NCBI RefSeq assembly: GCF_963378095.1
Contig: NZ_OY726397.1
Coordinates: forward strand, 1,550,001-1,614,000
Source of the DNA: Mycolicibacterium sp. MU0053
Lineage (GTDB): Bacteria; Actinomycetota; Actinomycetes; Mycobacteriales; Mycobacteriaceae
Direction: 5' to 3'
DNA: 64,000 nucleotides
Positions 44,560-52,266 of this stretch are shown piece after piece (within the stretch, counting starts at the first letter, position 1; every line of letters starts with the position of its first letter). The notes beneath the pieces were generated by a model, which did no database searches, was not told the DNA's origin, and worked only from the letters and a program-made list of their open reading frames with translations. Made by a program: the position numbers and the translations under genes.

Positions 44560-45828
44560 TCAGCGGTGGATCTCGGCGAAATCGCGACTCTGCCAGAGGT
44601 GCAGGAAGTTGGTCAGCATCAGCAGTTGGCTGCGGGCGGCCTCGTTGTCGGCGATCCGGGGGTCATCACGGTCGGCGACGACCGCCAACTCGGGTACCAG
44701 CGTGCGGAGGTAGGCCGGCGCGTCCAGCAGCCAGGTCACCCCCATCACCAGGGCGTAGGCGGTCAACTGGCGCCGGATCTCGGCGGGGTCCAGCCGGGGT
44801 CCGCCCGCCGCCTCGAATTCGGTCGCGAAGTGCGCCAACAGGTGCTCGAGGTGAGCTTCCCACATCGAGGTCTCCGCGCTGCACAGCGCGCCCCACAACG
44901 CCATCGCGACGTTCATCTGGCTGACGCACCCCCAGTCCAGCAGGCCGCAGTGCAGCCGGCCGGCCGTGCGCCAGAACCAGGCGTTGTCGACGTTGGCGTT
45001 CCAATGGCACAGGGCCACATAGTCCTTCGTCGAGTTCAAGTCTTTTTGCACCGCGTCCGCGGCGGCCGCGATCCCGGTGACCTCGCGCTGCATGCGGTCG
45101 ACGAATGCCGTCGAGCGCAGGCGCGCGGGGAGCAGGGCCGGGTGTGCGGCGGCGAACGCGCCGTAGTTCGCGACCCGATCCCGTAGTTGATCGGGGGAGT
45201 ACACCGGTGGCTTCCCCACGGTGACCAGATCGGGATCGAATTCGAACCCGGCGGCGAAGCCCGGCGCCAGTCGGCCGGCCCGCTGCGCCCCGGCCAGTCG
45301 CGCGACAGTGGACAGCAGTGCCTCGTAGTGGGCCAACGGGTCGGGCAATCGGTAGTCCAGGCACTTGTCGTAGTGCGGTTCCACCGGTGCGATGCCGTAC
45401 GGAATGCGTTCGGTGATCAGCACTCCGGTGCCGGAGGCCTCGTGATAGTCGGCGAAGGCCGCGGTGGGGACCGGGATCGGGAAGTCGCCGCGGGTGAGGA
45501 CGGCGAAGCGCACCTCGCGCGCCATCTGGGTGCGGCCGCGGTCGCGCCGGGGGTCGTCGAAGTCCCGGGAGAACTTGACGAACAGGTCCTCCGGTAGCTG
45601 CGCCTCGGGCCGCGCATAGCGCAGCGACAGCAGCAGCTTGCGGCCGGTGCTGCCGCCGGGACATTCCTCGAACTGCGTGATCGCGGTGACGTGATTGTCT
45701 GGACTCAGCGCACCGAATCGGTGAAAGGCGCTGTCCAAGAGGGCAACACCAGCGGACTTCAACGCCCCGGCGTCGGCGGGGATCGCCAGCCCGAAGGCGT
45801 CTCCGGGCACCCAGCGCTGCTTGTCCAC
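44560..45828 (-). CDS. APH-fold phosphotransferase-like protein with HxN catalytic loop
   Basis: Kinase-fold protein of 422 residues from GTG 45828 (AAAGGA seven bases upstream; the frame is open to 46869 but that is shadow of the SDR). Nucleotide-lobe Lys85 (LFVKFSRDF) and Glu105 (REVRF) are present; the catalytic loop reads LCHWNANVDNAWF, i.e. His275-x-Asn277-x4-Asn282, so the usual catalytic Asp is Asn. The following Asp298 (LLDWG) is kept. Either a pseudokinase or a divergent clade. Neighbours suggest hydroxyacyl-CoA or alcohol metabolism. Confidence 0.72.
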   Translation of the reverse strand: MDKQRWVPGDAFGLAIPADAGALKSAGVALLDSAFHRFGALSPDNHVTAITQFEECPGGSTGRKLLLSLRYARPEAQLPEDLFVKFSRDFDDPRRDRGRTQMAREVRFAVLTRGDFPIPVPTAAFADYHEASGTGVLITERIPYGIAPVEPHYDKCLDYRLPDPLAHYEALLSTVARLAGAQRAGRLAPGFAAGFEFDPDLVTVGKPPVYSPDQLRDRVANYGAFAAAHPALLPARLRSTAFVDRMQREVTGIAAAADAVQKDLNSTKDYVALCHWNANVDNAWFWRTAGRLHCGLLDWGCVSQMNVAMALWGALCSAETSMWEAHLEHLLAHFATEFEAAGGPRLDPAEIRRQLTAYALVMGVTWLLDAPAYLRTLVPELAVVADRDDPRIADNEAARSQLLMLTNFLHLWQSRDFAEIHR

Positions 45829-45863
45829 CGCGCGGTCCTTTCCAGCGCTGCGGACAGCCGAGG

Positions 45864-45878
45864 CGGGAGTACCTCCCG
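45864..45878 (-). terminator. Small hairpin between SDR and phosphotransferase-like genes
   Basis: CGGGAG (45864-45869), loop TAC, CTCCCG (45873-45878), downstream of the SDR stop on the minus strand and 36 bp before the next gene's start. May be an attenuating or processing hairpin; no U-tract. Confidence 0.35.
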
Positions 45879-45905
45879 TACCCCCGGCTCGCTGTCGTGA
45901 TGGCG

Positions 45906-46745
45906 TTACTTCAGGCAGCTGCCGCCGTCGACCGGCAGCGTGACGCCGGTGATGAAGCGGGCCTCGTCGGAGGCCAGGAACAGCACCGCGTTGGCGATGT
46001 CCTCGGGCTCGACCCAGCCGATCGGCAGCGTGTGCATGAGCTGGCCAACGACCTTCATGTCGTCGGGGCCCGGGTTCTCCAGGTCCGGACGGAACAGCCG
46101 CATGGTGGGCTCGTTCATGAACAGCGGGGTGTTCACATTCGTCGGGTGCACCGAGTTGACCCGGACGTTCTGGGCCCCCAGTTCGACGGCGAAGGTGCGC
46201 ATCAGGCCGACGACGCCGTGCTTGGCGGCGACGTAATGGCCGGTGTGCGGGTAGGCCTTGAGGCCACCGACCGAGCTGGTCAGGATGATCGAGCCGCCGC
46301 GACCGCCTTCGAGAATGTGCGGCACACCGGCTTTCACGGTCTTCCACACGCCACCGAGGTTGATGTCGATCATCGCCGTCCAGTCGGTCTCGCTGGTCTT
46401 GTCCAGCGTCTGACCGCCGTTGCCGATGCCGGCGTTGGCGACGATGATGTCGAGCCGGCCCAACTGCTCGACGCCGCTGTCGACGGCGGACTTGAGCGCC
46501 TCGTAGTCGCGCACGTCGACCTCTGCGGTGACGATGCGTCGGCCGAGATTCTTGACCAGGTCGGCGGTCTCGGCGAGGTCCTCCGGGGTGGATTCCGCGA
46601 TCATGTCGACGGTGTCGATCTTCTTGCAGATGTCGACGGCGATGATGTCGGCGCCCTCTTCGGCCAACCGCACCGCATGTGCGCGGCCCTGACCGCGGGC
46701 CGCACCGGTGATGAATGCGACCTTGTCTGCTACGCGTCCTGCCAT
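45906..46745 (-). CDS. Mycofactocin-coupled SDR (carveol dehydrogenase type)
   Basis: Short-chain dehydrogenase of 279 residues, ATG 46745 after AAGGAGA. ITGAARGQGRAHAVRLAEEGADIIAVDIC followed by a long insert (residues 38-60) and YVAAK place it in the mycofactocin-associated SDR family, whose NAD is bound tightly and recycled through the peptide-derived cofactor mycofactocin. Such enzymes oxidise alcohols. Two P450 genes directly upstream on the same strand suggest it oxidises a P450-made alcohol. Mycofactocin biosynthesis genes are not in the window. Confidence 0.85.
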   Translation of the reverse strand: MAGRVADKVAFITGAARGQGRAHAVRLAEEGADIIAVDICKKIDTVDMIAESTPEDLAETADLVKNLGRRIVTAEVDVRDYEALKSAVDSGVEQLGRLDIIVANAGIGNGGQTLDKTSETDWTAMIDINLGGVWKTVKAGVPHILEGGRGGSIILTSSVGGLKAYPHTGHYVAAKHGVVGLMRTFAVELGAQNVRVNSVHPTNVNTPLFMNEPTMRLFRPDLENPGPDDMKVVGQLMHTLPIGWVEPEDIANAVLFLASDEARFITGVTLPVDGGSCLK

Positions 46746-46784
46746 GGTTCTCCTTGGTTATGTGGTTTGGGTACGGGTGGGTGA

Positions 46785-47969
46785 TCAGGCGATGGTGGTG
46801 GGCATGCTGGCCCAGCCGCGCACCGCCGTGGTGGGCGACATTGTGGCGCCGGCGTAGTCGACCTCCCATTCGGGGAAGCGCTTGAGGATTTCCTCGAGCG
46901 CGATTTTGCCCTCCAACCGGGCCAGCGCATTACCCATGCAGAAGTGGGTGCCGGCGCCAAAGGTGAGGTGCTGCTTGGTTTCTCGGTGGATGTCGAAGCT
47001 GTCGCCGTTGGGCCACCGGTTGTGATCCCGGTTGGCCGCCGCCAACAGGAACATCATCACATTGCCTTCCGGAACCACCTGGCCGTAGTACTCGACATCG
47101 CGGGTGACGTAGCGGGCCACCTGCAGTGCCGGCGGCTCCATCCGGAGGATCTCCTCGACCGCCCCCGGGATCAGGGTCGGGTCGGCGGCCAGCTCGGCGC
47201 GCTGATCCGGGTGCTCGGCGAGCAGCTTGCCCGCCCAACCGATCAACCGGGTCGTGGTTTCGGCACCCGCGGTGGCGATCACCGTCAGGTAGAGCAGCAG
47301 CTCCTCGCGACCGAGCTTGCGCAACGTGCCGGTCTCGTCCTCGAACTCCGCGTTGAGCAGTTCGGTCATGATGTCGTCGGACGGGTTCTTCAGCCGGTAG
47401 TCGATGAATTCCGCGAACACCTCTCCGGTGGCCAGCGCGTCGACCTTCTCCTTCTGCAGAGTGGCCTCGCCGTGATCGGTGATGTGGCGCTGGTGCTCCT
47501 CGGGAATGCCGAGCAGCATGCCGATCACCCGCATCGGCATCTGCTCGCCGAGGTCCTCGACGAAGTCGAAGCGTCCGGTGCCCAGCACCGGATCCAGGCA
47601 GCGTGCGGTGAACTCGCGGATCCGGGGTTCCAGGGCGAGTACCTTGCGCGGGGTGAACATTCGCGACAGCAGGTTGCGGTGGATGTTGTGAATCGGCGGG
47701 TCCTCGAAGATCAGTGTGCCGGAAGGAATTTCCATTCCGGACTTGATGATCTCCATGATCGCCCCGCGCGCCGAGCTGAACGTCTCCCAGTCGATCAGAC
47801 CGCGGTTGACGTCGTCATACCGGCTCAATGCGTAGAAGTCGTGGGTGGCGTTGTAGTAGAGCGGCGCCTCGTCCCGGATCCGCGCGAACATCGGGTACGG
47901 ATCCTTGTTCAGCTCCAGGTCGTAGGGGTCGTAGTAGACCTCTGCCGTTTCGGCCGTGGTGGTGGTCAC
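46785..47969 (-). CDS. Cytochrome P450
   Basis: Haem monooxygenase of 394 residues, GTG 47969. I-helix ATAGAETTTRLIG (AGAETT in place of AGHETT), ExxR in EEILR, haem loop FGAGTHFCMG. 39 bp from the SDR gene and 27 bp from the other P450, so the three are cotranscribed. Pattern suggests mycobacterial CYPs of sterol/terpenoid type, but the substrate is unknown. Redox partner not adjacent. Confidence 0.88.
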   Translation of the reverse strand: MTTTTAETAEVYYDPYDLELNKDPYPMFARIRDEAPLYYNATHDFYALSRYDDVNRGLIDWETFSSARGAIMEIIKSGMEIPSGTLIFEDPPIHNIHRNLLSRMFTPRKVLALEPRIREFTARCLDPVLGTGRFDFVEDLGEQMPMRVIGMLLGIPEEHQRHITDHGEATLQKEKVDALATGEVFAEFIDYRLKNPSDDIMTELLNAEFEDETGTLRKLGREELLLYLTVIATAGAETTTRLIGWAGKLLAEHPDQRAELAADPTLIPGAVEEILRMEPPALQVARYVTRDVEYYGQVVPEGNVMMFLLAAANRDHNRWPNGDSFDIHRETKQHLTFGAGTHFCMGNALARLEGKIALEEILKRFPEWEVDYAGATMSPTTAVRGWASMPTTIA

Positions 47970-47996
47970 GAAGTGTCTCTCTGCTGGGGGTGGAAG

Positions 47997-49322
47997 CTAG
48001 GCGGATGCGGGCGGCCGACTGGGCGTGAACTCGATGTTGATCTCGGTCAGCCCGCGCAGGATGAACGTGGGCTCGTAGTTGAACCGCCGATCGCCTTCGG
48101 GGCCGTGCTTGTCCTCATCGAGGCGCAGATCGGCCATCCGGTCCAGCAGGCGTTCGATCGACACCCGCCCCTCGACGCGCGCCAGCGGCCCGCCCGGGCA
48201 GGAGTGGGCGCCGCGGCCGAACGCCAGGTGCTCACGCACATTCGGACGGTCGAAGTTGAACTCGTGCGGGTCGTCGAACCGGCGCGGGTCGCGGTTGATG
48301 GCGCCCGGGTTGACCATCACCACGGTGCCGGCGGACAGTTCCACATCGCCGAGCGTGGTGTCCTTCTTGACCAGACGGAAGGCCGACTTGACCGGGCTTT
48401 CCATCCGCAGCATCTCCTCGACGAAGTTCGGGATTCGGCTGCGGTCCTTACGCAGGCGCTCGACGATGTCGGGCCGCTCCGTCATCAACCGCATAGCGGC
48501 GCTGAGCAGCTTGGTGGTGGTCTCCTGACCGGCGGCGAACAGGAACGTCGCGCTCTTGACCACGTCGATGATCTCCGGGGTGTCACCCTCGGGGTACTTC
48601 GCGGTGGCCAACCCGGTGAGAATGTCGTCCTGCGGTGCGGCGCGACGCTCCTCGAGGTAAGCGCAGAACTTGTCCTCGAGCCACTGCAGCGGGTTGTGGT
48701 CGAGCACCTCGCCTTCCAGGGAGCCGACGTTGGCGCCGGGCCGCGGTGCACCCAGCATCTCGCGGAACTCGTCGTGGTCCTCCTCGGGCACCCCGAGCAG
48801 GTCGGCGATGACCAACAGCGAGAACGGCTTGGCGTACTCGGCGAGGAACTCGCACTTCACCGTCCCGGTCTGGTCACCGATGATCTCGTCGAGTTGCTGG
48901 TCGGCGAGCCGCCACATGAACTCCTCGTTCTCCTTGAGCCGCTTGGGCGTCAGGAGGCGGTTGAGCAGGGAACGCGCCCGCGAGTGCTGCGGGGGATCCA
49001 TGGTGACCATGTGGTCGCTCATCGGCAACTCGGCGCGATGCGCCTCGATCTGCTCGCTGATGTCGCTGCCCTCGGGCGTGAAGGGCAACGGCGGGAACGG
49101 GCCGCCCACGGCGATGCAGGACGAGTACAGCTCGGCGTCCTTGTAGACGACCGAGGCTTCCTCGTGACCGGTCACCGCGACCACGCCGTAGTTCGACGTC
49201 GGCAGCACGGGGCACTTCGACCGCTGATGGTCGTAGTAGGGGTACGGATCAGGGACCAGGGAGGGGTCCGTGAAGTAGTCGAGATTGTCGAAATCTGCCG
49301 CGGTACCGGACTGGGACAACAC
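47997..49322 (-). CDS. Cytochrome P450
   Basis: Haem monooxygenase of 441 residues, GTG 49322 after AGGAGG. I-helix FAAGQETTTKLL, ExxR in EEMLR, haem loop FGRGAHSCPGG. Longer than the adjacent P450 and not closely similar to it, so not a recent tandem copy. First gene of a minus-strand unit divergent from a TetR gene, with a 22-bp palindrome between them that likely controls both. Confidence 0.88.
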   Translation of the reverse strand: MLSQSGTAADFDNLDYFTDPSLVPDPYPYYDHQRSKCPVLPTSNYGVVAVTGHEEASVVYKDAELYSSCIAVGGPFPPLPFTPEGSDISEQIEAHRAELPMSDHMVTMDPPQHSRARSLLNRLLTPKRLKENEEFMWRLADQQLDEIIGDQTGTVKCEFLAEYAKPFSLLVIADLLGVPEEDHDEFREMLGAPRPGANVGSLEGEVLDHNPLQWLEDKFCAYLEERRAAPQDDILTGLATAKYPEGDTPEIIDVVKSATFLFAAGQETTTKLLSAAMRLMTERPDIVERLRKDRSRIPNFVEEMLRMESPVKSAFRLVKKDTTLGDVELSAGTVVMVNPGAINRDPRRFDDPHEFNFDRPNVREHLAFGRGAHSCPGGPLARVEGRVSIERLLDRMADLRLDEDKHGPEGDRRFNYEPTFILRGLTEINIEFTPSRPPASA

Positions 49323-49346
49323 GAACCTCCTGCAAGGGGCTGACAG

Positions 49347-49368
49347 ATGCTGAGCACTTGCTTAGCAT
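49347..49368. promoter_or_regulatory. 22-bp palindrome, TetR operator candidate
   Basis: ATGCT-n-AGCA-nn-TGCT-n-AGCAT at 49347-49368, symmetrical at 18 of 22 positions, 25 bp before the P450 start and 96 bp before the TetR start. Position and symmetry fit the binding site of the divergent TetR. Confidence 0.65.
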
Positions 49369-49464
49369 GTGGCCTGGCACACGGTCAAGAAAACGTCCCG
49401 GCACTACCATGGCCGACGTGCGGAAAAGCACACCCGAACGATGGGAACAGGAAGGACACCGCCG

Positions 49465-50124
49465 ATGGCATCGCCCGCCGGTACGTCGCGCCGATTGGGT
49501 GCACCCGATGCAAAGAATCGGGTCGTGCTCCTCGACGCGGCCGAGGAGTTGATGCGTGACGAGGGCTATGCGGCGGTGACCTCTCGGCGGGTGGCGGACA
49601 AGGCGGGCCTGAAGCCACAGCTGGTGCACTACTACTTCCGGACCATGGACGAGCTGTTCCTCGCGTTGTTCGGCCGCCGTGCCGCGCAGATGCAGCACTT
49701 CCACCAGCTGGCGCTGAACTCCCCGCAACCGTTGTGGGCGCTGTGGGAGCTGAACACCGACCCGGCCGGCACCGGCATGACGATGGAGTTCATCGCGCTG
49801 GCCAACCACCGCAAGGCGCTGCGCACCGAGATCGCGCGCTTCGCGGAGATGTTCCGGCGCGAACAGATCAGGACGTTCACGGCCGCGATGGCGCGCTACG
49901 ACGTGCCGTTCGAGGAATTCAGTCCCACCGTGCTGATGGTGTTGATGACGGGTGCGACGCAGGTGCTGGTGCAGGAGGAGCTCCTGGGTATGACCGTCGG
50001 GCACGAGGAGACCCAGAGTTTCGCCGAGCGCTGGCTGACCTTCCTCGAGGGGGAGCGCATGCTCGACGACAACTGGCGGCGCCCGCTCGACGACCCGGAC
50101 GCGGCGACAGACCCAAAAACCTAG
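49465..50124 (+). CDS. TetR family regulator
   Basis: A 219-residue regulator. ATG 49465 is chosen (GGAAGGA at 49450-49456); the frame upstream to 49369 lacks family character. HTH at about residues 17-65 (NRVVLLDAAEELMRDEGYAAVTSRRVADKAGLKPQLVHYYFRTMDEL), then a ligand domain. Divergent from the P450-P450-SDR unit, which it probably represses. Its stop codon overlaps that of the convergent enoyl-CoA hydratase. Confidence 0.87.
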   Translation: MASPAGTSRRLGAPDAKNRVVLLDAAEELMRDEGYAAVTSRRVADKAGLKPQLVHYYFRTMDELFLALFGRRAAQMQHFHQLALNSPQPLWALWELNTDPAGTGMTMEFIALANHRKALRTEIARFAEMFRREQIRTFTAAMARYDVPFEEFSPTVLMVLMTGATQVLVQEELLGMTVGHEETQSFAERWLTFLEGERMLDDNWRRPLDDPDAATDPKT

Positions 50125-50837
50125 GGGCTCTTGCTCATCACCCGGTCAGCGGCCGCCCAGTGTTCGTCGGCCACCCATAGCCGCGCAAAGGCCGCGATGG
50201 CCTCCTCAGGTGGGACGCCGCCGAGGACCCGCTTGATCTCGCCCGCCGGACGGTTCGTCAGCGATTTGGCCACCGCGCGCCAGCCCTCGTCGAAGCTCGC
50301 TCGCGGGAGCACCCGTTCGATTAACCCGACGCGCTGCGCCTCGGCGGCGGCCAGCACGGTTCCGCTGCCGGCCAGCAGCAGCGCCTGGCTGCGGCCCACC
50401 AGGGCCGCCAGTCGCTCGGCACCGCCCCAGGCGGGCATGATCGCCAACGAAACCTGATTGAAGCCGATCCGGATGTCGTCAGCGGCAATCCGGATGTCGG
50501 CGGCCACGGCCACCTCGGCGCCGCCACCGAGCGCGTGCCCGTTGAGCGCGGCGATCACCGGGGCGGGGAATGCCGCGATGCGGTCGCAGACCCCACGCAT
50601 CCGGCGCGCCATCGAGGCGGCCTGCTCCTCGGTGCGCAGCTTGGCCAACTCTTTGAGGTCACCGCCGGAGACGAACGCGCGGTCGCCGGCGCCGCGGATC
50701 ACCAGCGTCAGCGCGCCGGCGGCCGCATCGAGCGCGCTGTCGAGTTGGTCCATGGTCTCGGGCGCAATCGCGTTACGGGCCTGCGGGCGATCGATGGTGA
50801 TCACTGCCAGGCCGTCGTCCAGTTCAAGGTCGACCAT
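50121..50837 (-). CDS. Enoyl-CoA hydratase
   Basis: Crotonase of 238 residues from ATG 50837 (GGGAGAA eight bases upstream); ATG 50867 would begin inside the palindrome at 50866 and is less likely. ITIDRPQARNAI, RAFVSGGDLKEL and ALNGHALGGGAEVAVAADIRIA form the CoA and oxyanion sites; the second half has GFNQVSLAIMPAWGGAERL. Monocistronic, preceded by the RTTCTC-N7-GAGAAY site. Likely hydrates an enoyl-CoA of the pathway. Confidence 0.85.
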   Translation of the reverse strand: MVDLELDDGLAVITIDRPQARNAIAPETMDQLDSALDAAAGALTLVIRGAGDRAFVSGGDLKELAKLRTEEQAASMARRMRGVCDRIAAFPAPVIAALNGHALGGGAEVAVAADIRIAADDIRIGFNQVSLAIMPAWGGAERLAALVGRSQALLLAGSGTVLAAAEAQRVGLIERVLPRASFDEGWRAVAKSLTNRPAGEIKRVLGGVPPEEAIAAFARLWVADEHWAAADRVMSKSP

Positions 50838-50865
50838 CAGCGCGTTCTCCCATTCTGATATTGGC

Positions 50866-50884
50866 ATTCTCCAAAATTGAGAAT
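50866..50884. promoter_or_regulatory. Palindromic operator candidate (RTTCTC-N7-GAGAAY)
   Basis: ATTCTC at 50866-50871, seven bases, GAGAAT at 50879-50884, with ATTGGC before and AGCATC after as at 11744. It lies 28 bp upstream of the enoyl-CoA hydratase start and 124 bp upstream of the divergent amidohydrolase. Confidence 0.65.
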
Positions 50885-50969
50885 AGCATCGGGGCAATCG
50901 CCGGATCGCCAGGTCGGCGGTCCGTTGGGGCGCGGGCGGTCAGCCCGTGTCATTGCACGCACGGAGTTG

Positions 50970-50986
50970 TGAGAATATGATTCTCA
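50970..50986 (+). promoter_or_regulatory. Palindrome TGAGAAT-ATG-ATTCTCA before the amidohydrolase
   Basis: Perfect 7-bp arms around three bases, 22 bp before ATG 51008, so it overlaps the likely promoter or leader. It uses the same hexamers as the N7 sites, but in inverted order and with 3-bp spacing. Confidence 0.6.
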
Positions 50987-51007
50987 GCAACTGCAAAGGA
51001 GGATTCC

Positions 51008-52198
51008 ATGGGACAACTTTCGCATAGGGTCGAGATTCCGTTTCCGCTGTTCGACGCGGACAACCACCTCTATGAGCCGCCCGAGGCGCTGACCAAGTAC
51101 CTGCCCAAGGAGTACAAGGACATCGTCCAGTACGTCGAGGTCAACGGGCGCACCAAGATCGCGATCCGCGGTCAGATCAGCAACTACATCCCCAACCCCA
51201 CATTCTCGGTGGTCGCCAAGCCGGGCGCCTGGGAGGAATACTTCAAGTTCGGTAACCCCGACGGCAAGAGCAAGCGCGAACTGTTCGGCGAGCCGATGAA
51301 GGCCATCCCGGCGTTCTTCGAGCCCGAGCCCCGCCTGAAGGTCATGGACGAGCTGGGCATCGACCGTTCGCTGATGTTCCCGACGCTGGCCAGCCTGATC
51401 GAGGAGCGGTTGTCCGACGATCCGGTCGCGATCCACGTCCTCATCCACTCGCTGAACCAGTGGCTCGACGAGGTGTGGGGCTTCAACTACAAGAACCGCA
51501 TCTTCACCACGCCGGTCATCACCCTGCCGATCGTCGAGAAGGCGATCGAGGAGCTGGAATGGGCGGTCAAGCGCGGCGCCCGCGCCATCCTGATCCGGCC
51601 CGCTCCGGTGCCCGGTTTCCGCGGCCCGCGTTCGTTCGCGCTGCCGGAGTTCGACCCGTTCTGGGAGCGTTGCGTCGAGTACGACGTGTTCGTCGGCATG
51701 CACTCCTCGGACAGCGGCTACTCCCGCTACACCTCCGAGTGGGACGGCGGCGCGCAGGAGATGCTGCCGTTCCAGACCAACGCGATGTCGATCCTCAACG
51801 AGTGGCGCCCCATCCAGGACGCGGTGGCGTCCTGGGTCATCCACGGCGCGCTGTTCCGCCACCCGAAGCTGAAGGTCGGCATCGTCGAGGCGGGCTCCAA
51901 GTGGATGTTCCCGCTGCTGGACTCCATGGCCGAGGTGTACAAGAAGGCGCCGGAAGCGTTCTTGGGCAATCCGATCGAGGAGATCAAGAACCGCATCTAC
52001 GTCAGCCCGTTCTACGAGGAGGGCATCGACGACCTGATCAACCTGATCGGCGTGGACCAGGTCCTCTACGGATCCGACTGGCCGCACCCGGAAGGCCTGG
52101 CTGAGCCGACGCACTATGTGACCGCGCTCGAGCACCTCTCGGTCGAGGATCAGGCCAAGATCATGGGCGGCAACCTCGGACGCCTCGTCACGGTGTGA
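51008..52198 (+). CDS. Amidohydrolase-2 (ACMSD-like) family protein
   Basis: TIM-barrel metal hydrolase/decarboxylase of 396 residues, ATG 51008 after AAAGGAGG. Metal-site pieces: LFDADNHLYEPP, FVGMHSSDSGY and YGSDWPHPEGL. Distantly similar to the family member at 36501. It stands at the head of a plus-strand run with the acyl-CoA ligase and a small protein. Chemical role unknown: carboxylate loss or C-C hydrolysis would both fit the family. Confidence 0.82.
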   Translation: MGQLSHRVEIPFPLFDADNHLYEPPEALTKYLPKEYKDIVQYVEVNGRTKIAIRGQISNYIPNPTFSVVAKPGAWEEYFKFGNPDGKSKRELFGEPMKAIPAFFEPEPRLKVMDELGIDRSLMFPTLASLIEERLSDDPVAIHVLIHSLNQWLDEVWGFNYKNRIFTTPVITLPIVEKAIEELEWAVKRGARAILIRPAPVPGFRGPRSFALPEFDPFWERCVEYDVFVGMHSSDSGYSRYTSEWDGGAQEMLPFQTNAMSILNEWRPIQDAVASWVIHGALFRHPKLKVGIVEAGSKWMFPLLDSMAEVYKKAPEAFLGNPIEEIKNRIYVSPFYEEGIDDLINLIGVDQVLYGSDWPHPEGLAEPTHYVTALEHLSVEDQAKIMGGNLGRLVTV

Positions 52199-52212
52199 CG
52201 TACCGAGACTCT

Positions 52213-52266
52213 GACTGTGCGGGGTCATCCGCGGCGCCGGTGCGGCACGGATGAACCCGCACAGTC
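52213..52266 (+). promoter_or_regulatory. 19-bp inverted repeat enclosing the ligase start codon
   Basis: Arms 52213-52231 and 52248-52266 pair at 18 of 19 positions around a 16-base loop. The proposed ATG (52251) lies inside the 3' arm. As RNA it would hide the start, so it may be a terminator for the amidohydrolase, a translational control hairpin, or a DNA-binding site. Confidence 0.65.
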
